Assembly: GCA_000751595.1 (NCBI GenBank)
Contig: CCMH01000045.1
Span: 33,335-97,334 of the forward strand
Direction: 5' to 3'
DNA: 64,000 nt
From: Weeksella massiliensis
GTDB taxonomy: Bacteria; Bacteroidota; Bacteroidia; Flavobacteriales; Weeksellaceae
Shown here: positions 35,921 through 44,896 of the stretch, one piece after another
How the letters are laid out: every line of letters begins with the position of its first letter
How positions within the stretch are numbered: the first letter of the stretch is position 1
Translations under genes and position numbers: made by a program
The notes under the pieces: model-generated
Databases searched by the model: none
The model's input: the letters and a program-made list of their open reading frames with translations, nothing else
Told to the model about the DNA's origin: nothing

Positions 35921-35953
35921 AAGCGTTGAAAATATATTTTCAACGCTTTTTTT
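35921..35953 (+). terminator. Terminator after the M48 protease gene
   Basis: AAGCGTTGAAAAT / ATTTTCAACGCTT, essentially a perfect hairpin with a very short loop, then a T run. Confidence 0.85.
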
Positions 35954-35984
35954 GTATATTGATATCAAATCAAACCACAAAAAA

Positions 35985-37910
35985 ATGAATAATATAAAAG
36001 ATATCCGTATCAAAACTTTTATGGATTATAAAAAAGCTTACCAAGAAAGTGTTCAAGAACCAGAAAGTTTTTGGGATCGTGTTGCTTCTAAATTTTATTG
36101 GCATCAGAAATGGTCCAAAACATTAGAATATGATTTTGATAAACCCGAATTCAAATGGTTTTTAGATGGGAAGCTCAATATTACCGAAAACTTATTAGAC
36201 CAACAACTCGCTTCTAACGGAAATAAAACAGCCATCATTTGGGAACCTAATAATCCTTTAGAAGAAACCAGAATTATCACCTACAAACAACTGCATTACC
36301 AAGTGTGTAAATTTGCAAACGTGCTGAAAAATAATGGCGTAGTAAAAGGTGATCGCGTTTGTATTTATATGCCCATGATACCAGAATTGGCGATTGCCAT
36401 GCTTGCTTGTGCTAGAATTGGTGCAGTGCATTCGGTTGTTTTTGCTGGTTTTTCGAGCGCGGCAATTGCCAGCAGAATAAACGATGCGCAATGCAAAGTG
36501 TTGATTGCTGCCAACGAAGTTTTTCGAGGTACAAAATCGGTAAACCTAAAAGCCATTTGCGACGAAGCATTGAAAGATACTCCATCGATTCAGTCAGTTA
36601 TTGTGTACCGCCGTGCAATCGAGCCAACTGTAATGGTGGGCGGACGCGATAAGTTTTGGATTGATGAAATGCACAAAGTCGATGCCGAATGTCCGGCAGA
36701 AGTAATGGATGCCGAAGATCCATTATTTATTTTGTATACGTCGGGCTCTACCGGGAAACCCAAAGGAATGGTGCATACTTGTGGTGGATATATGGTCGAG
36801 GTTGCGTATAGTTTCGATAATATTTTTCAGATGGATGACCAGGATATTTTCTGGTGTACAGCTGATATTGGTTGGATTACTGGCCACAGTTATATTGTTT
36901 ATGGTCCTCTTTTGTGCGGTGTAACAACCGTGATGTTCGAAGGGGTACCGAGTTATCCAGATTTTGGACGATTTTGGGAAATTGTCGAAAAATTAAAAGT
37001 CACTCATTTTTATACCGCGCCAACAGCAATTCGTTCCTTGGCAAAACAAGATATTTCTTATGTCAACAAATACGATGTATCTTCCATCAAAGTATTGGGA
37101 TCGGTAGGCGAGCCTATCAACGAAGAAGCTTGGCATTGGTTCAATGATCATATCGGGAAAGGAAATGCTCCGATAGTCGATACTTGGTGGCAAACCGAAA
37201 CCGGTTCTATTCTGATTTCTCCTTTGGCAGGGATAACTCCAACTCGTCCTACTTTTGCAACCTTGCCTTTGCCCGGAGTGCAGCCGGTCTTGATCGATGA
37301 TAACGGAAAAGAATTGAATGATGAGAAAGCCGAAAAAGCCGAAGGTCGTTTGGCAATAAAATTTCCTTGGCCATCGATTGCGAGAACTGTTTATGGCGAT
37401 CATCAACGGTATAAAGAAACTTATTTCTCTACCTTTCCTGGGTACTATTTTACTGGAGATGGCGCTTATCGCGACGCGATGGGCAATTACCGAATCACTG
37501 GTCGGGTAGATGATGTAGTCATAGTTTCTGGACATAATTTAGGGACAGCTCCGATAGAAAATGCCATCAATGAACACGAAAAAGTAGCCGAAAGTGCAGT
37601 GGTTGGTTATCCCCACGATGTGAAAGGAAACGCTTTGTATGCCTACGTGATTTTGCATGAGGGGCAAGCGGGAGATGAAGAGCTGAAAAAAGAAATCAAA
37701 GACTTGGTATCTAAAACAATCGGTCCGATTGCCAAACCAGAAAAAATTCAATTTGTAAAAGATTTACCTAAAACACGAAGTGGAAAAATTATGCGACGAA
37801 TCTTACGGAAAATCGCTTCCAACGAAGTCAAAGATTTTGGCGACACTTCAACGCTCGTAGATCCAACAATTGTCGAAAGCATCGTAGAAGATGCTCAGAA
37901 CAAAGAATAA
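35985..37910 (+). CDS. acs: Acetyl-CoA synthetase (acetate-CoA ligase)
   Basis: 641 residues from the ATG at 35985; an in-frame TTG at 35952 sits at the end of the terminator and is not used. The AMP-forming ANL enzyme motifs are YTSGSTGKPKGMVHT (P-loop), WWQTETGSILISP, GDGAYRD, and the C-terminal catalytic lysine region TRSGKIMRRILRKIA. It activates acetate to acetyl-CoA. It is a single-gene unit closed by its own terminator. Confidence 0.97.
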   Translation: MNNIKDIRIKTFMDYKKAYQESVQEPESFWDRVASKFYWHQKWSKTLEYDFDKPEFKWFLDGKLNITENLLDQQLASNGNKTAIIWEPNNPLEETRIITYKQLHYQVCKFANVLKNNGVVKGDRVCIYMPMIPELAIAMLACARIGAVHSVVFAGFSSAAIASRINDAQCKVLIAANEVFRGTKSVNLKAICDEALKDTPSIQSVIVYRRAIEPTVMVGGRDKFWIDEMHKVDAECPAEVMDAEDPLFILYTSGSTGKPKGMVHTCGGYMVEVAYSFDNIFQMDDQDIFWCTADIGWITGHSYIVYGPLLCGVTTVMFEGVPSYPDFGRFWEIVEKLKVTHFYTAPTAIRSLAKQDISYVNKYDVSSIKVLGSVGEPINEEAWHWFNDHIGKGNAPIVDTWWQTETGSILISPLAGITPTRPTFATLPLPGVQPVLIDDNGKELNDEKAEKAEGRLAIKFPWPSIARTVYGDHQRYKETYFSTFPGYYFTGDGAYRDAMGNYRITGRVDDVVIVSGHNLGTAPIENAINEHEKVAESAVVGYPHDVKGNALYAYVILHEGQAGDEELKKEIKDLVSKTIGPIAKPEKIQFVKDLPKTRSGKIMRRILRKIASNEVKDFGDTSTLVDPTIVESIVEDAQNKE

Positions 37911-37930
37911 TTAAATCGTACAAATAAAGA

Positions 37931-37966
37931 AAACAGTGAGGGAATTTACTTTCACTGTTTTTTTTG
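37931..37966 (+). terminator. Terminator after acs
   Basis: AAACAGTGA / TCACTGTTT stem followed by a run of T. It is immediately followed by a copy of the dispersed GGTAGGAT motif. Confidence 0.8.
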
Positions 37967-37980
37967 TTTCGGTAGGATGA
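37967..37980 (+). repeat. Copy of the dispersed GGTAGGAT motif after acs
   Basis: TTTCGGTAGGATGA, a perfect copy of the consensus in plus orientation. It starts at the last bases of the acs terminator tail. Confidence 0.75.
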
Positions 37981-38065
37981 GCAACAGAACTTTATTTTCT
38001 AATCAAATCAAAAGGAAAATGATCGGAAAGCGTCGAATCTGTATTTTTATTGTTATTTTTGATTC

Positions 38066-38707
38066 ATGATCGAAATGGACCAAAATCTTAATCAGTACTT
38101 AGATAAACATACCAACGAAGAACCTGCTTTGTTGCGTGATTTAATGATAGAAACTCATCAGGCAACTACTCAACCTCACATGGCTTCTGGGCATTATCAA
38201 GGACGCGTGTTGAGTATGATTTCTAAACTTATCCAACCCAAAACTATCCTCGAAATCGGAACTTTTACCGGTTATGCAACGCTATGTTTGGCAGAAGGTT
38301 TAGCAGAAAATGGGAAGATAATTACGCTCGATATCAATGACGAATTAAAATATATTGGAGAAAAATATTTCGAAAAATCTCCGTATAAAAATCAAATCGA
38401 TTATCGTATCGGTCCTGCTTTAGAACAAATGAAATCCATCGAAAACGAAAGTGTTGATCTTATTTTTATCGATGCCGATAAGCAAACCTATCCCGAATAT
38501 TATGATCGTTCGGTTGAATTATTACGCAAAGGCGGCGTGATTTTGATGGATAATGTATTGTGGTACGGCAAAGTGTATGATGAAAATGCGAACGACAAAC
38601 GAACGGTAATTCTTAGAGATCTCAACGAAAGAGTGGCCAAAGATAGTCGTGTAGAAAGTTTTATTTTACCTATTCGCGACGGAATCACCTTAATACGAAA
38701 AAAATGA
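38066..38707 (+). CDS. O-methyltransferase (class I, SAM-dependent)
   Basis: 213 residues. SAM-binding motif I ILEIGTFTGYATLCLAE, then IITLDINDE and the metal-binding type segment LIFIDADKQTYPEYYD, match the catechol/caffeoyl-CoA O-methyltransferase-like PF01596 family. The substrate is unknown. The gene overlaps the next (NlpC/P60) by ATGA, so the two are translationally coupled. Confidence 0.92.
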   Translation: MIEMDQNLNQYLDKHTNEEPALLRDLMIETHQATTQPHMASGHYQGRVLSMISKLIQPKTILEIGTFTGYATLCLAEGLAENGKIITLDINDELKYIGEKYFEKSPYKNQIDYRIGPALEQMKSIENESVDLIFIDADKQTYPEYYDRSVELLRKGGVILMDNVLWYGKVYDENANDKRTVILRDLNERVAKDSRVESFILPIRDGITLIRKK

Positions 38708-39468
38708 AATTTGGGGTTTGTCGAGTGAGTGTTGCGCCGGTGCGTGCATCAAATTCAGATCCATCAGAAATGGTGACGCAATTGCTTTTTGGTGAAAAAG
38801 TAGAAATTCTACAAACCGAAAAAAAATGGTTGAAAATTAAAAATGATTTCGATGGTTACGAAGGTTTTGTAGATCCAAAACAAATTCTTCTGATCGAAGA
38901 AAGTGAGTTTCATCAATTGCAAGCAACTTTTTTTGCAAGTGAAGCGTTTAATTTTGCAATCGAAGAAGGATTGCCTTTGACTTTGCCTTTGGGTGCAGTT
39001 TTACCGAATCTACAAGAAGGTAAAATTCATTTTGGTGAGAAGTCTTTTGATTATTTAGGAGAAGCCAAAACTGCAATTCGGACCAAAGCTTCGATTCCTC
39101 TACTCGCCAAAAATTATCTCAATGTTCCGTATTTGTGGGGAGGAAAATCGACGTACGGAATCGATTGTTCGGGTTTGGTACAGCAAGTCTACAAACTTTC
39201 GGGTGTAGCCTTACCAAGAGATGCAAGTCAGCAAGCAGAAGTAGGTGAGGTGCTGAATTTCTTAGAAGAAGCGGAAGCGGGTGATTTGGCTTTCTTTGAT
39301 AATGCAGACGGAAAAATTATCCATGTAGGAATTGTTTTAGAAGATAAAAAAATAATTCATGCACACGGGAAAGTAAGAATTGATCCTTTGGACACGAACG
39401 GAATTTTCAATACAGATTTTCAAGATTATTCCCACAAACTTCGCGTGCTGAAAAGAATTCTTGTTTAA
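38704..39468 (+). CDS. NlpC/P60 family hydrolase with N-terminal SH3 region
   Basis: 254 residues, no obvious signal peptide. The N-terminal part looks like an SH3b-type cell-wall binding region (residues about 3-60). The C-terminal NlpC/P60 cysteine peptidase has the nucleophile C155 (YGIDCSGLVQQVYK) and H207 (IIHVGIV), with a third residue around H219-H221. Such enzymes cut gamma-D-Glu-diamino-acid bonds of peptidoglycan peptides. The lack of a clear export signal suggests a cytoplasmic recycling role or a non-classical route. It overlaps the methyltransferase gene. Confidence 0.9.
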   Translation: MKFGVCRVSVAPVRASNSDPSEMVTQLLFGEKVEILQTEKKWLKIKNDFDGYEGFVDPKQILLIEESEFHQLQATFFASEAFNFAIEEGLPLTLPLGAVLPNLQEGKIHFGEKSFDYLGEAKTAIRTKASIPLLAKNYLNVPYLWGGKSTYGIDCSGLVQQVYKLSGVALPRDASQQAEVGEVLNFLEEAEAGDLAFFDNADGKIIHVGIVLEDKKIIHAHGKVRIDPLDTNGIFNTDFQDYSHKLRVLKRILV

Positions 39469-39470
39469 GT

Positions 39471-39520
39471 CTTCCTACCAATCATACTAAAAATCCCATC
39501 AAAATTTTTCCTACCAAAAA
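39471..39520. repeat. Two variant copies of the GGTAGGAT-family motif
   Basis: On the minus strand, TTGGTAGGAAGAC (from CTTCCTACCA at 39471-39480) and TTTTTGGTAGGAAAAA (from 39506-39520). They lack the exact T of the core and so are degenerate members, in the gap after the NlpC gene. Confidence 0.4.
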
Positions 39521-39538
39521 GAAAATAGATAAAATAAT

Positions 39539-39567
39539 AAAGCCTCGTTATAAACTAACGAGGCTTT
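39539..39567. terminator. Bidirectional terminator between NlpC and M3 peptidase genes
   Basis: AAAGCCTCGTTA / TAACGAGGCTTT with a 5-base loop. Confidence 0.9.
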
Positions 39568-39598
39568 GTGTTTTATTATAAATATTTCAGACCAAAAT

Positions 39599-41611
39599 TT
39601 AGACTAATCCAGCTCTTTTTAGTAAAGCTTCGTTGCTTGGTTTTTGACCCCTAAAATTTTCGAACAAAGTCATCGGATCAACCGTTCCACCACTCGAAAG
39701 TAAAGTGTAATATTTTTGCGCAATCTCTTGGTTGAAGATTCCATTTTCTTTGAAATAAGCAAACGCATCTGCGTCCAAAACCTCTGCCCATTTGTACGAA
39801 TAATAACCAGAAGAATAACCACCCTGGAAAATGTGCGAAAACGAAACGCTCATATTGGTGTTTTCAATGGTAGGATAAAGCTGAGTGCTTGCAAAAGCAT
39901 CATTTTCGAAAACTTCTATCGATGTTTTGATGGTATCTGCCGAAGCATGATAAGCCATATCGAGCAACCCAAAACTCAATTGTCGAACAGTTTGATAACC
40001 TTCTAAAAAGTTGGCGGCTTTTTTCATTTTATCGACCAATTCTTGCGGAATTACTTCTCCGGTTTGGTAATGTTTAGCAAAAAGTTGCAACGCTTCTGGT
40101 TCATAACAAAAGTTCTCATAAAATTGCGAAGGCAACTCGACAAAGTCCCAAAACACATTGGTTCCGGCTAAACTTGAGTAATGAGTATTGGCTAACATTC
40201 CGTGCAAAGCGTGTCCAAATTCATGGAACAACGTTGTAACTTCCATAAAATTCAGCAACGATGGATGATTTTCGGTAGAAGGAGTAAAATTACAAACAAT
40301 CGAAATTTGCGGTAATTTTCTTTTACCTTTTACAACTCCTCCGTTCTGAAAAGAAGTCATCCAAGCGCCAGGTCTTTTTCCTGCACGAGGAAAGAAATCG
40401 GCATAGAGTAAACTAATTTTCTCATCATGACGATAAACGTCAAAAACTTGTACATCTTTATGGTAAACATCTACCTCGTGATTTTCCTCAAACCGAAGGC
40501 CAAACAATTTATTGGCAACAGCAAAAGCACCATCGAGAACATTTTCTAATTTGAAGTAAGGTTTCAGTTCTTCTTCCGAAAAATTAAAGCGTTCTTGTTT
40601 TAGTTTTTCGGCAAAATACGAATGATCCCAAGGCATAAGCTCGTCGATGTTTTCGGTTTCTTTTGCATACGCAGCCAATTCCTCAATTTCTTTTTCGGCA
40701 AATGGCTTTGCTTTTTCTAACAAATCTTGAAGAAAAGACAAAACATTTTCGGGCGATTTAGCCATTCGTTCTGTCAATACATAATCGGCATGGGTAGGAT
40801 AACCCAAAAGATTGGCGCGTTGTTGACGCAAAGCAATTATTTGTTTGATGTTCTCTTCATTGTTGAATTCATTTTCCTGAAACGCTTTTTTTCCGTTGGC
40901 TAAATACAATTCTTTTCGTCGTTCACGATTTTTATTGTACTTCATAAAAGGAATGTAACTCGGAGCTTGAAGCGTGAAAATCCAACCTTCTTTTCCGTTT
41001 TCTTTCGCCGTATTTGCTGCTTGTGCAAGGACAAGTTCGGGCAAACCTTCCACATCTTCTTTTTGGGTCAGGTGCAAAGTGTATGCATTGGTTTCGGCCA
41101 AAACATTTTGTCCGAATGTCAAAGAAAGTTGTGCTAATTCTTTCGAAATTTCTTTTAATTCAGCTTGTTTTTCCTTTGGCAAATTAGCACCATTTCGAGC
41201 AAAAGCTCTATATTTTTGTTCGAGTAAATAACGTTGTTCGTCTGTAAGTTCTAATTGTTCTCTTTGGTCGTACACTGTTTTTATGCGATCGAACAATTGT
41301 TCATTCAATAAAATATCATTTGAAAACTCAGACAATAAAGGCGAAATATTTTGAGCAATTTGCTGCATTTCGTCATTGGTTTCGGCTGAATTTAAGTTGA
41401 AAAAAATCGAACTCACTTTGTCGAGTTGGATTCCAGAATCTTCCAAAGCATCGATGGTATTTTCAAAAGTTGGGGCTTCTTTTTGTTCGGTAATAGCTAA
41501 AATTTCAGCTCTCGCTTGTTCGATACTTTTCTCGATTGCCGGTTGGTAATCGCTTAATTGTATTTTCGAAAAAGGAGGCGTATCAAAATTTTCTAAAAGA
41601 ATATTCTTCAT
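39599..41611 (-). CDS. M3 family metallopeptidase (Dcp/oligopeptidase A type)
   Basis: 670 residues, soluble with no signal peptide. The zinc-binding HEFGH is at residues 463-467, with the third ligand downstream in the same catalytic domain. The N-terminal region has Dcp-like FDTPPFSKIQLSDYQPAIEKS. The family degrades short peptides in the cytoplasm or periplasm; dipeptidyl carboxypeptidase versus oligopeptidase A cannot be told apart here. It is an isolated gene on the minus strand. An internal GGTAGGAT core lies at 40793-40800. Confidence 0.95.
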   Translation of the reverse strand: MKNILLENFDTPPFSKIQLSDYQPAIEKSIEQARAEILAITEQKEAPTFENTIDALEDSGIQLDKVSSIFFNLNSAETNDEMQQIAQNISPLLSEFSNDILLNEQLFDRIKTVYDQREQLELTDEQRYLLEQKYRAFARNGANLPKEKQAELKEISKELAQLSLTFGQNVLAETNAYTLHLTQKEDVEGLPELVLAQAANTAKENGKEGWIFTLQAPSYIPFMKYNKNRERRKELYLANGKKAFQENEFNNEENIKQIIALRQQRANLLGYPTHADYVLTERMAKSPENVLSFLQDLLEKAKPFAEKEIEELAAYAKETENIDELMPWDHSYFAEKLKQERFNFSEEELKPYFKLENVLDGAFAVANKLFGLRFEENHEVDVYHKDVQVFDVYRHDEKISLLYADFFPRAGKRPGAWMTSFQNGGVVKGKRKLPQISIVCNFTPSTENHPSLLNFMEVTTLFHEFGHALHGMLANTHYSSLAGTNVFWDFVELPSQFYENFCYEPEALQLFAKHYQTGEVIPQELVDKMKKAANFLEGYQTVRQLSFGLLDMAYHASADTIKTSIEVFENDAFASTQLYPTIENTNMSVSFSHIFQGGYSSGYYSYKWAEVLDADAFAYFKENGIFNQEIAQKYYTLLSSGGTVDPMTLFENFRGQKPSNEALLKRAGLV

Positions 41612-41714
41612 TATATTTTTTGTTTTTTAGTAGAATGTTCAAAAGTTAATCCAAACGTCAAAGCCTGCCAAAAAGGCAATTTATCGGTTTGGATGAGGTG
41701 AGTTTTCGTTGTTT

Positions 41715-41728
41715 TTTTGGTAGGATGA
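41715..41728 (+). repeat. Copy of the dispersed GGTAGGAT motif
   Basis: TTTTGGTAGGATGA in the 125 bp gap between the M3 and M15 peptidase genes, plus orientation. It ends 9 bp before the M15 stop region. Confidence 0.55.
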
Positions 41729-41736
41729 AAAACAAG

Positions 41737-42531
41737 TTACGGGAGAAGACTTGGGTTGATATCGAAAATATTTTCGTTGATATACTTTTGGATAAACTCA
41801 TCGGTGAAATTCTCGCTTCCCATCAAATGATTGTTTTGCAATATCGTTTTGATGTCTAATTTTTTATACGCCGCTAACATCGGTTTCGAGATTTCTTTGT
41901 AAGAAAAGTGCCAAGGCTCATAATGGAAACCTTTGCGATCGGGCGCGTTGGTGTAAACCAAATAAAAGCCGAAATGTTCTGCATTTTTATCCAACCATTT
42001 TTTGAATTCGTGCATTTGTCCACCTTCATTAAAATGTTTTTCATTCAACGGATCTTTTGGGTAACCTTTGCTAATATCGATAATATCTAGATCTGTTCCC
42101 CAATGATGACGAGAAGTTCCAGGAATAGTAGAATATTCGATGATTTTGTTCAGATTATTAATCGGTTTCATTTTTTTGGCAGCATTCGCTTTGTATTTTC
42201 GTTCCCAAATTCCGTTTTGGTAATTGTAATTCCGATAACTCGAAACTACTGCAATCCGGAATCCCGCTTTTCTCGCTTCTTGACTCATGGCTTCGAATGC
42301 TTTGGCAACTTCTGGTCGTAGTTGATAATCTTTTCCGACCAATTCTATTTTACTTTTCCCTATTAATTCATCTACACTAAAAAGATGTTCATCAGTAGAC
42401 GTCGGAACATTGGTTTTCATTCCATCGATTTCTATTCCAGATGGATTCTCTGAGTTTTGGGCGCAACTTGGTGTAATAAAAAGAAGAGAACAACCCAAAA
42501 AAAAAGGGTGTATTGCAGGTTTTAGTTTCAT
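41737..42531 (-). CDS. M15 family D-alanyl-D-alanine carboxypeptidase (VanY-like)
   Basis: 264 residues. It has a signal peptide with a possible lipobox (FITPSCAQNSENP). The zinc/catalytic motifs of M15B are TSRHHWGTDLDIID and HYEPWHFSYKEI, with VVSSYRNYNYQNG near the start of the domain. It would trim the terminal D-Ala of peptidoglycan stem peptides in the periplasm. It is divergent from lnt, with the inverted pair of dispersed motifs in between. Confidence 0.93.
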   Translation of the reverse strand: MKLKPAIHPFFLGCSLLFITPSCAQNSENPSGIEIDGMKTNVPTSTDEHLFSVDELIGKSKIELVGKDYQLRPEVAKAFEAMSQEARKAGFRIAVVSSYRNYNYQNGIWERKYKANAAKKMKPINNLNKIIEYSTIPGTSRHHWGTDLDIIDISKGYPKDPLNEKHFNEGGQMHEFKKWLDKNAEHFGFYLVYTNAPDRKGFHYEPWHFSYKEISKPMLAAYKKLDIKTILQNNHLMGSENFTDEFIQKYINENIFDINPSLLP

Positions 42532-42563
42532 TAATCAAATATTTAGTGCATGTAAAAATACTA

Positions 42564-42627
42564 TTTCGGTAGGATTATTTTTGTGGGATAGTTGTTAATT
42601 ATATCGTAAAATCCCATCCTACCGAAA
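42564..42627. repeat. Inverted pair of the dispersed GGTAGGAT motif
   Basis: TTTCGGTAGGATTA at 42564-42577 and its reverse complement CATCCTACCGAAA at 42615-42627, about 38 bp apart. The two 12-base arms could pair into a long-loop hairpin. It lies in the divergent gap between the M15 peptidase and lnt, about 35 bp upstream of the lnt promoter. Confidence 0.7.
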
Positions 42628-42657
42628 ACCAATCCCTTATTTCTCGAGCAAAGTTGC

Positions 42658-42665
42658 TAATTTTG
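42658..42665 (+). promoter_or_regulatory. -7 promoter box of lnt
   Basis: TAATTTTG, an exact TAnnTTTG match, with about 48 bp to the ATG of lnt. Confidence 0.5.
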
Positions 42666-42713
42666 CAAGGCTCACAAGAATTGTTGGGCAAAAAGAAATT
42701 GTAAATTTTTGGT

Positions 42714-44378
42714 ATGAAAAAATATCTCCTTTACGCCATTGCAACCGGATTACTTATGGCATTGGCTTGGCCTTCTAAAGGGTTTCCGTTGTTAGCTTTT
42801 TTTGGCTTTGTTCCCTTGTTGTTGGCCGAACATCAGATAACGCAAAGACCGCAATATAAGAAGAAAGGTTGGACGATTTTTGGGTTGAGTTTTTTAGCGT
42901 TTTTTATTTGGAATGCCATTGTTATTTGGTGGTTGCATTACGCGAAACAATACGATGCAGACGGAAATTTACATAATTCTTGGATTGCCTATTTGGTACC
43001 TGTTTTTGCGAACAGTGTGCTGATGAGTTTGGTTTTTGCATTGTACCATTATGTGAAAACAAAAGCCGGAAATTTGTACGGAATGGTTTTCTTACCGGCC
43101 ATTTGGATGGCATTCGAGAAATTTCATCTCAATTGGGAGTTGTCGTGGCCGTGGTTTAATATCGGGCATGTGTTTGCTTCTTACTATAAATGGGTGCAAT
43201 GGTATGAGTATACAGGCGTTTTTGGTGGAACGCTTTGGGTGTTGATTGTCAATCTTATTGTGTTTTATTATTACACAGCTTATAAAAATAAAAAAGATAA
43301 AAAATATTTCAGAAAACTGATAATTTATGCAGGATTATGGATTGGGATTCCGATTGCTTATTCGTATTTCATGTATCATAATTATACCGAACAAGGCGAA
43401 GAAGTAGAGGCGGTTGTTTTTCAACCAGCTTTGGATCCTTATACCGAAAAATATCAAAAAGATCGTTTTACTATTTATCAAGAACTGATACAGTTAGCAG
43501 ATAAAGTTGTGACGCCGAAAACGCGTTATGTGGTTGGTCCAGAAACAGCTATTCCGGGTTCGGGGCCTGGTTTTGTGTTGGATGAGATGGATCACGATCC
43601 ACTAATTCTACAACTGAAAGAATGGACAAAACAACACCCGAATATAAATGTAGTTACCGGCGCAGAGTTGATGCGGGTTTACCCGATGAAAGAATTGGCT
43701 ACAGAAACTGCCTCACCGTACGGAAATAGTTTGTGGTATTATGATGCGTTTAATTCAGCAATTCAGGTTAATGAGAAAGATGAGATAGATTTTTATCATA
43801 AATCGAAATTAGTTGTTGGTGTTGAACATTTTCCGTACATCAAATATCTTCGTCCGATTTTGGGAGAGGTCATGTTGAATTTCGGTGGAACTGTAAAAAC
43901 ATTAGGCACTCAGCCTCATGCAAGTGTTTTCAGAAACACGATCGATTCAACGGTTGTGGCACCTGTTATTTGTTATGAGTCTATTTATGGTGAATATGTG
44001 ACCGATTATGTGAAAGAAGGAGCCGATGTAATTTTTACGATGACCAATGATTCTTGGTGGGAAAATACAGATGGACACCGACAATTATTGTTGTATGGTA
44101 ATTTACGAGCGATAGAAAATAGAAGAAGTATTGTGCGTTCTGCTAATTCTGGAGTTTCAGGATTTATCAATCAACGTGGTGATATTGAGGTGTTTATCCC
44201 GTACGGAGAAAGAGGGGCATTAAAAGGAATTGTAAAAAAGAATGAAAAGTTAACTTTTTATAGTACCTTTGGCGATTATTTAGCACGAATAGGATTATTG
44301 GTTATGGGGATTATTTTGGCCTACACCTTTGCCCAGAAGCTGCTAACAGGAAATAAAAGAAAAATTTTTAATAAATAA
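42714..44378 (+). CDS. lnt: Apolipoprotein N-acyltransferase
   Basis: 554 residues: about six membrane helices at the N-terminus, a nitrilase-like periplasmic domain, and one C-terminal helix. The C-N hydrolase triad is visible as Glu in VVGPETAIPGSG, Lys in FYHKSKLVVGVEHFP and Cys in APVICYESIYGEYV. It adds the third acyl chain to lipoproteins in the inner membrane. It is followed 75 bp later by the ribosomal-protein cluster, which has its own promoter. Confidence 0.96.
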   Translation: MKKYLLYAIATGLLMALAWPSKGFPLLAFFGFVPLLLAEHQITQRPQYKKKGWTIFGLSFLAFFIWNAIVIWWLHYAKQYDADGNLHNSWIAYLVPVFANSVLMSLVFALYHYVKTKAGNLYGMVFLPAIWMAFEKFHLNWELSWPWFNIGHVFASYYKWVQWYEYTGVFGGTLWVLIVNLIVFYYYTAYKNKKDKKYFRKLIIYAGLWIGIPIAYSYFMYHNYTEQGEEVEAVVFQPALDPYTEKYQKDRFTIYQELIQLADKVVTPKTRYVVGPETAIPGSGPGFVLDEMDHDPLILQLKEWTKQHPNINVVTGAELMRVYPMKELATETASPYGNSLWYYDAFNSAIQVNEKDEIDFYHKSKLVVGVEHFPYIKYLRPILGEVMLNFGGTVKTLGTQPHASVFRNTIDSTVVAPVICYESIYGEYVTDYVKEGADVIFTMTNDSWWENTDGHRQLLLYGNLRAIENRRSIVRSANSGVSGFINQRGDIEVFIPYGERGALKGIVKKNEKLTFYSTFGDYLARIGLLVMGIILAYTFAQKLLTGNKRKIFNK

Positions 44379-44390
44379 CTAACAAAAACG

Positions 44391-44421
44391 TTGTTAAAGT
44401 AATAATTAATTTGTTACTTTG
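44391..44421 (+). promoter_or_regulatory. Promoter of rpmB-rpmG-DUF4295
   Basis: TTG at 44391-44393 and TTACTTTG at 44414-44421 with a 20 bp spacer. The -7 box differs from TAnnTTTG at one base. It is followed by a short leader and the rpmB ATG. Confidence 0.5.
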
Positions 44422-44452
44422 CACTCCGTTTAAAAATAAGACAAGAGGAAAG

Positions 44453-44689
44453 ATGTCAAAGATTTGTCAAATTACAGGTAAGAGAAGATTAGTAGGAAAT
44501 AAAGTTTCTCATGCTAATAATAAAACAAAACGCACTTTTGAAGTGAATTTGTTCAAGAAGAGATTTTATTTGCCAGAAGCAGAAGAATGGATTACATTAC
44601 GCGTTTCGGCAAATGGTTTGAAAACGATCAACAAATTAGGTGTTGACGAAGCAGTTAAACGTGCACGTAAAGAAGGTTTAATCAAATAA
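44453..44689 (+). CDS. rpmB: 50S ribosomal protein L28
   Basis: 78 residues from the ATG at 44453 (MSKICQITGKRRLVGNKVSH). An in-frame start at 44411 would run through the promoter region and is not used. The L28 pattern is clear, with C5 as its only cysteine, and it ends in the basic AVKRARKEGLIK. First of the rpmB-rpmG-DUF4295 operon, 10 bp before rpmG. Confidence 0.97.
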   Translation: MSKICQITGKRRLVGNKVSHANNKTKRTFEVNLFKKRFYLPEAEEWITLRVSANGLKTINKLGVDEAVKRARKEGLIK

Positions 44690-44699
44690 ATAAACTACC

Positions 44700-44882
44700 A
44701 TGGCAAAGAAAGGTAATAGAGTACAAGTAATTTTAGAGTGTACAGAGCATAAAGAAAGTGGTATGCCAGGTATGTCTCGTTATATCACAACTAAGAACAA
44801 AAAGAATACACCGGATCGTATCGAATTGAAAAAATACAACCCAGTGTTAAAAAAATACACTCTTCATAAGGAGATTAAATAA
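44700..44882 (+). CDS. rpmG: 50S ribosomal protein L33
   Basis: 60 residues, [20 protein letters not shown] to [10 protein letters not shown]. It shows the L33 fold residues ([22 protein letters not shown]). Only one cysteine remains, so this is the zinc-free type. It lies 10 bp after rpmB and 14 bp before the DUF4295 gene. Confidence 0.97.
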   Translation: MAKKGNRVQVILECTEHKESGMPGMSRYITTKNKKNTPDRIELKKYNPVLKKYTLHKEIK

Positions 44883-44896
44883 TAAAATTTTAGACA

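Noticed and set aside
42564..42627. Inverted motif pair as a rho-independent terminator
   Set aside because: The loop is about 38 bp and there is no T run; it also lies between divergent genes where no terminator is needed.
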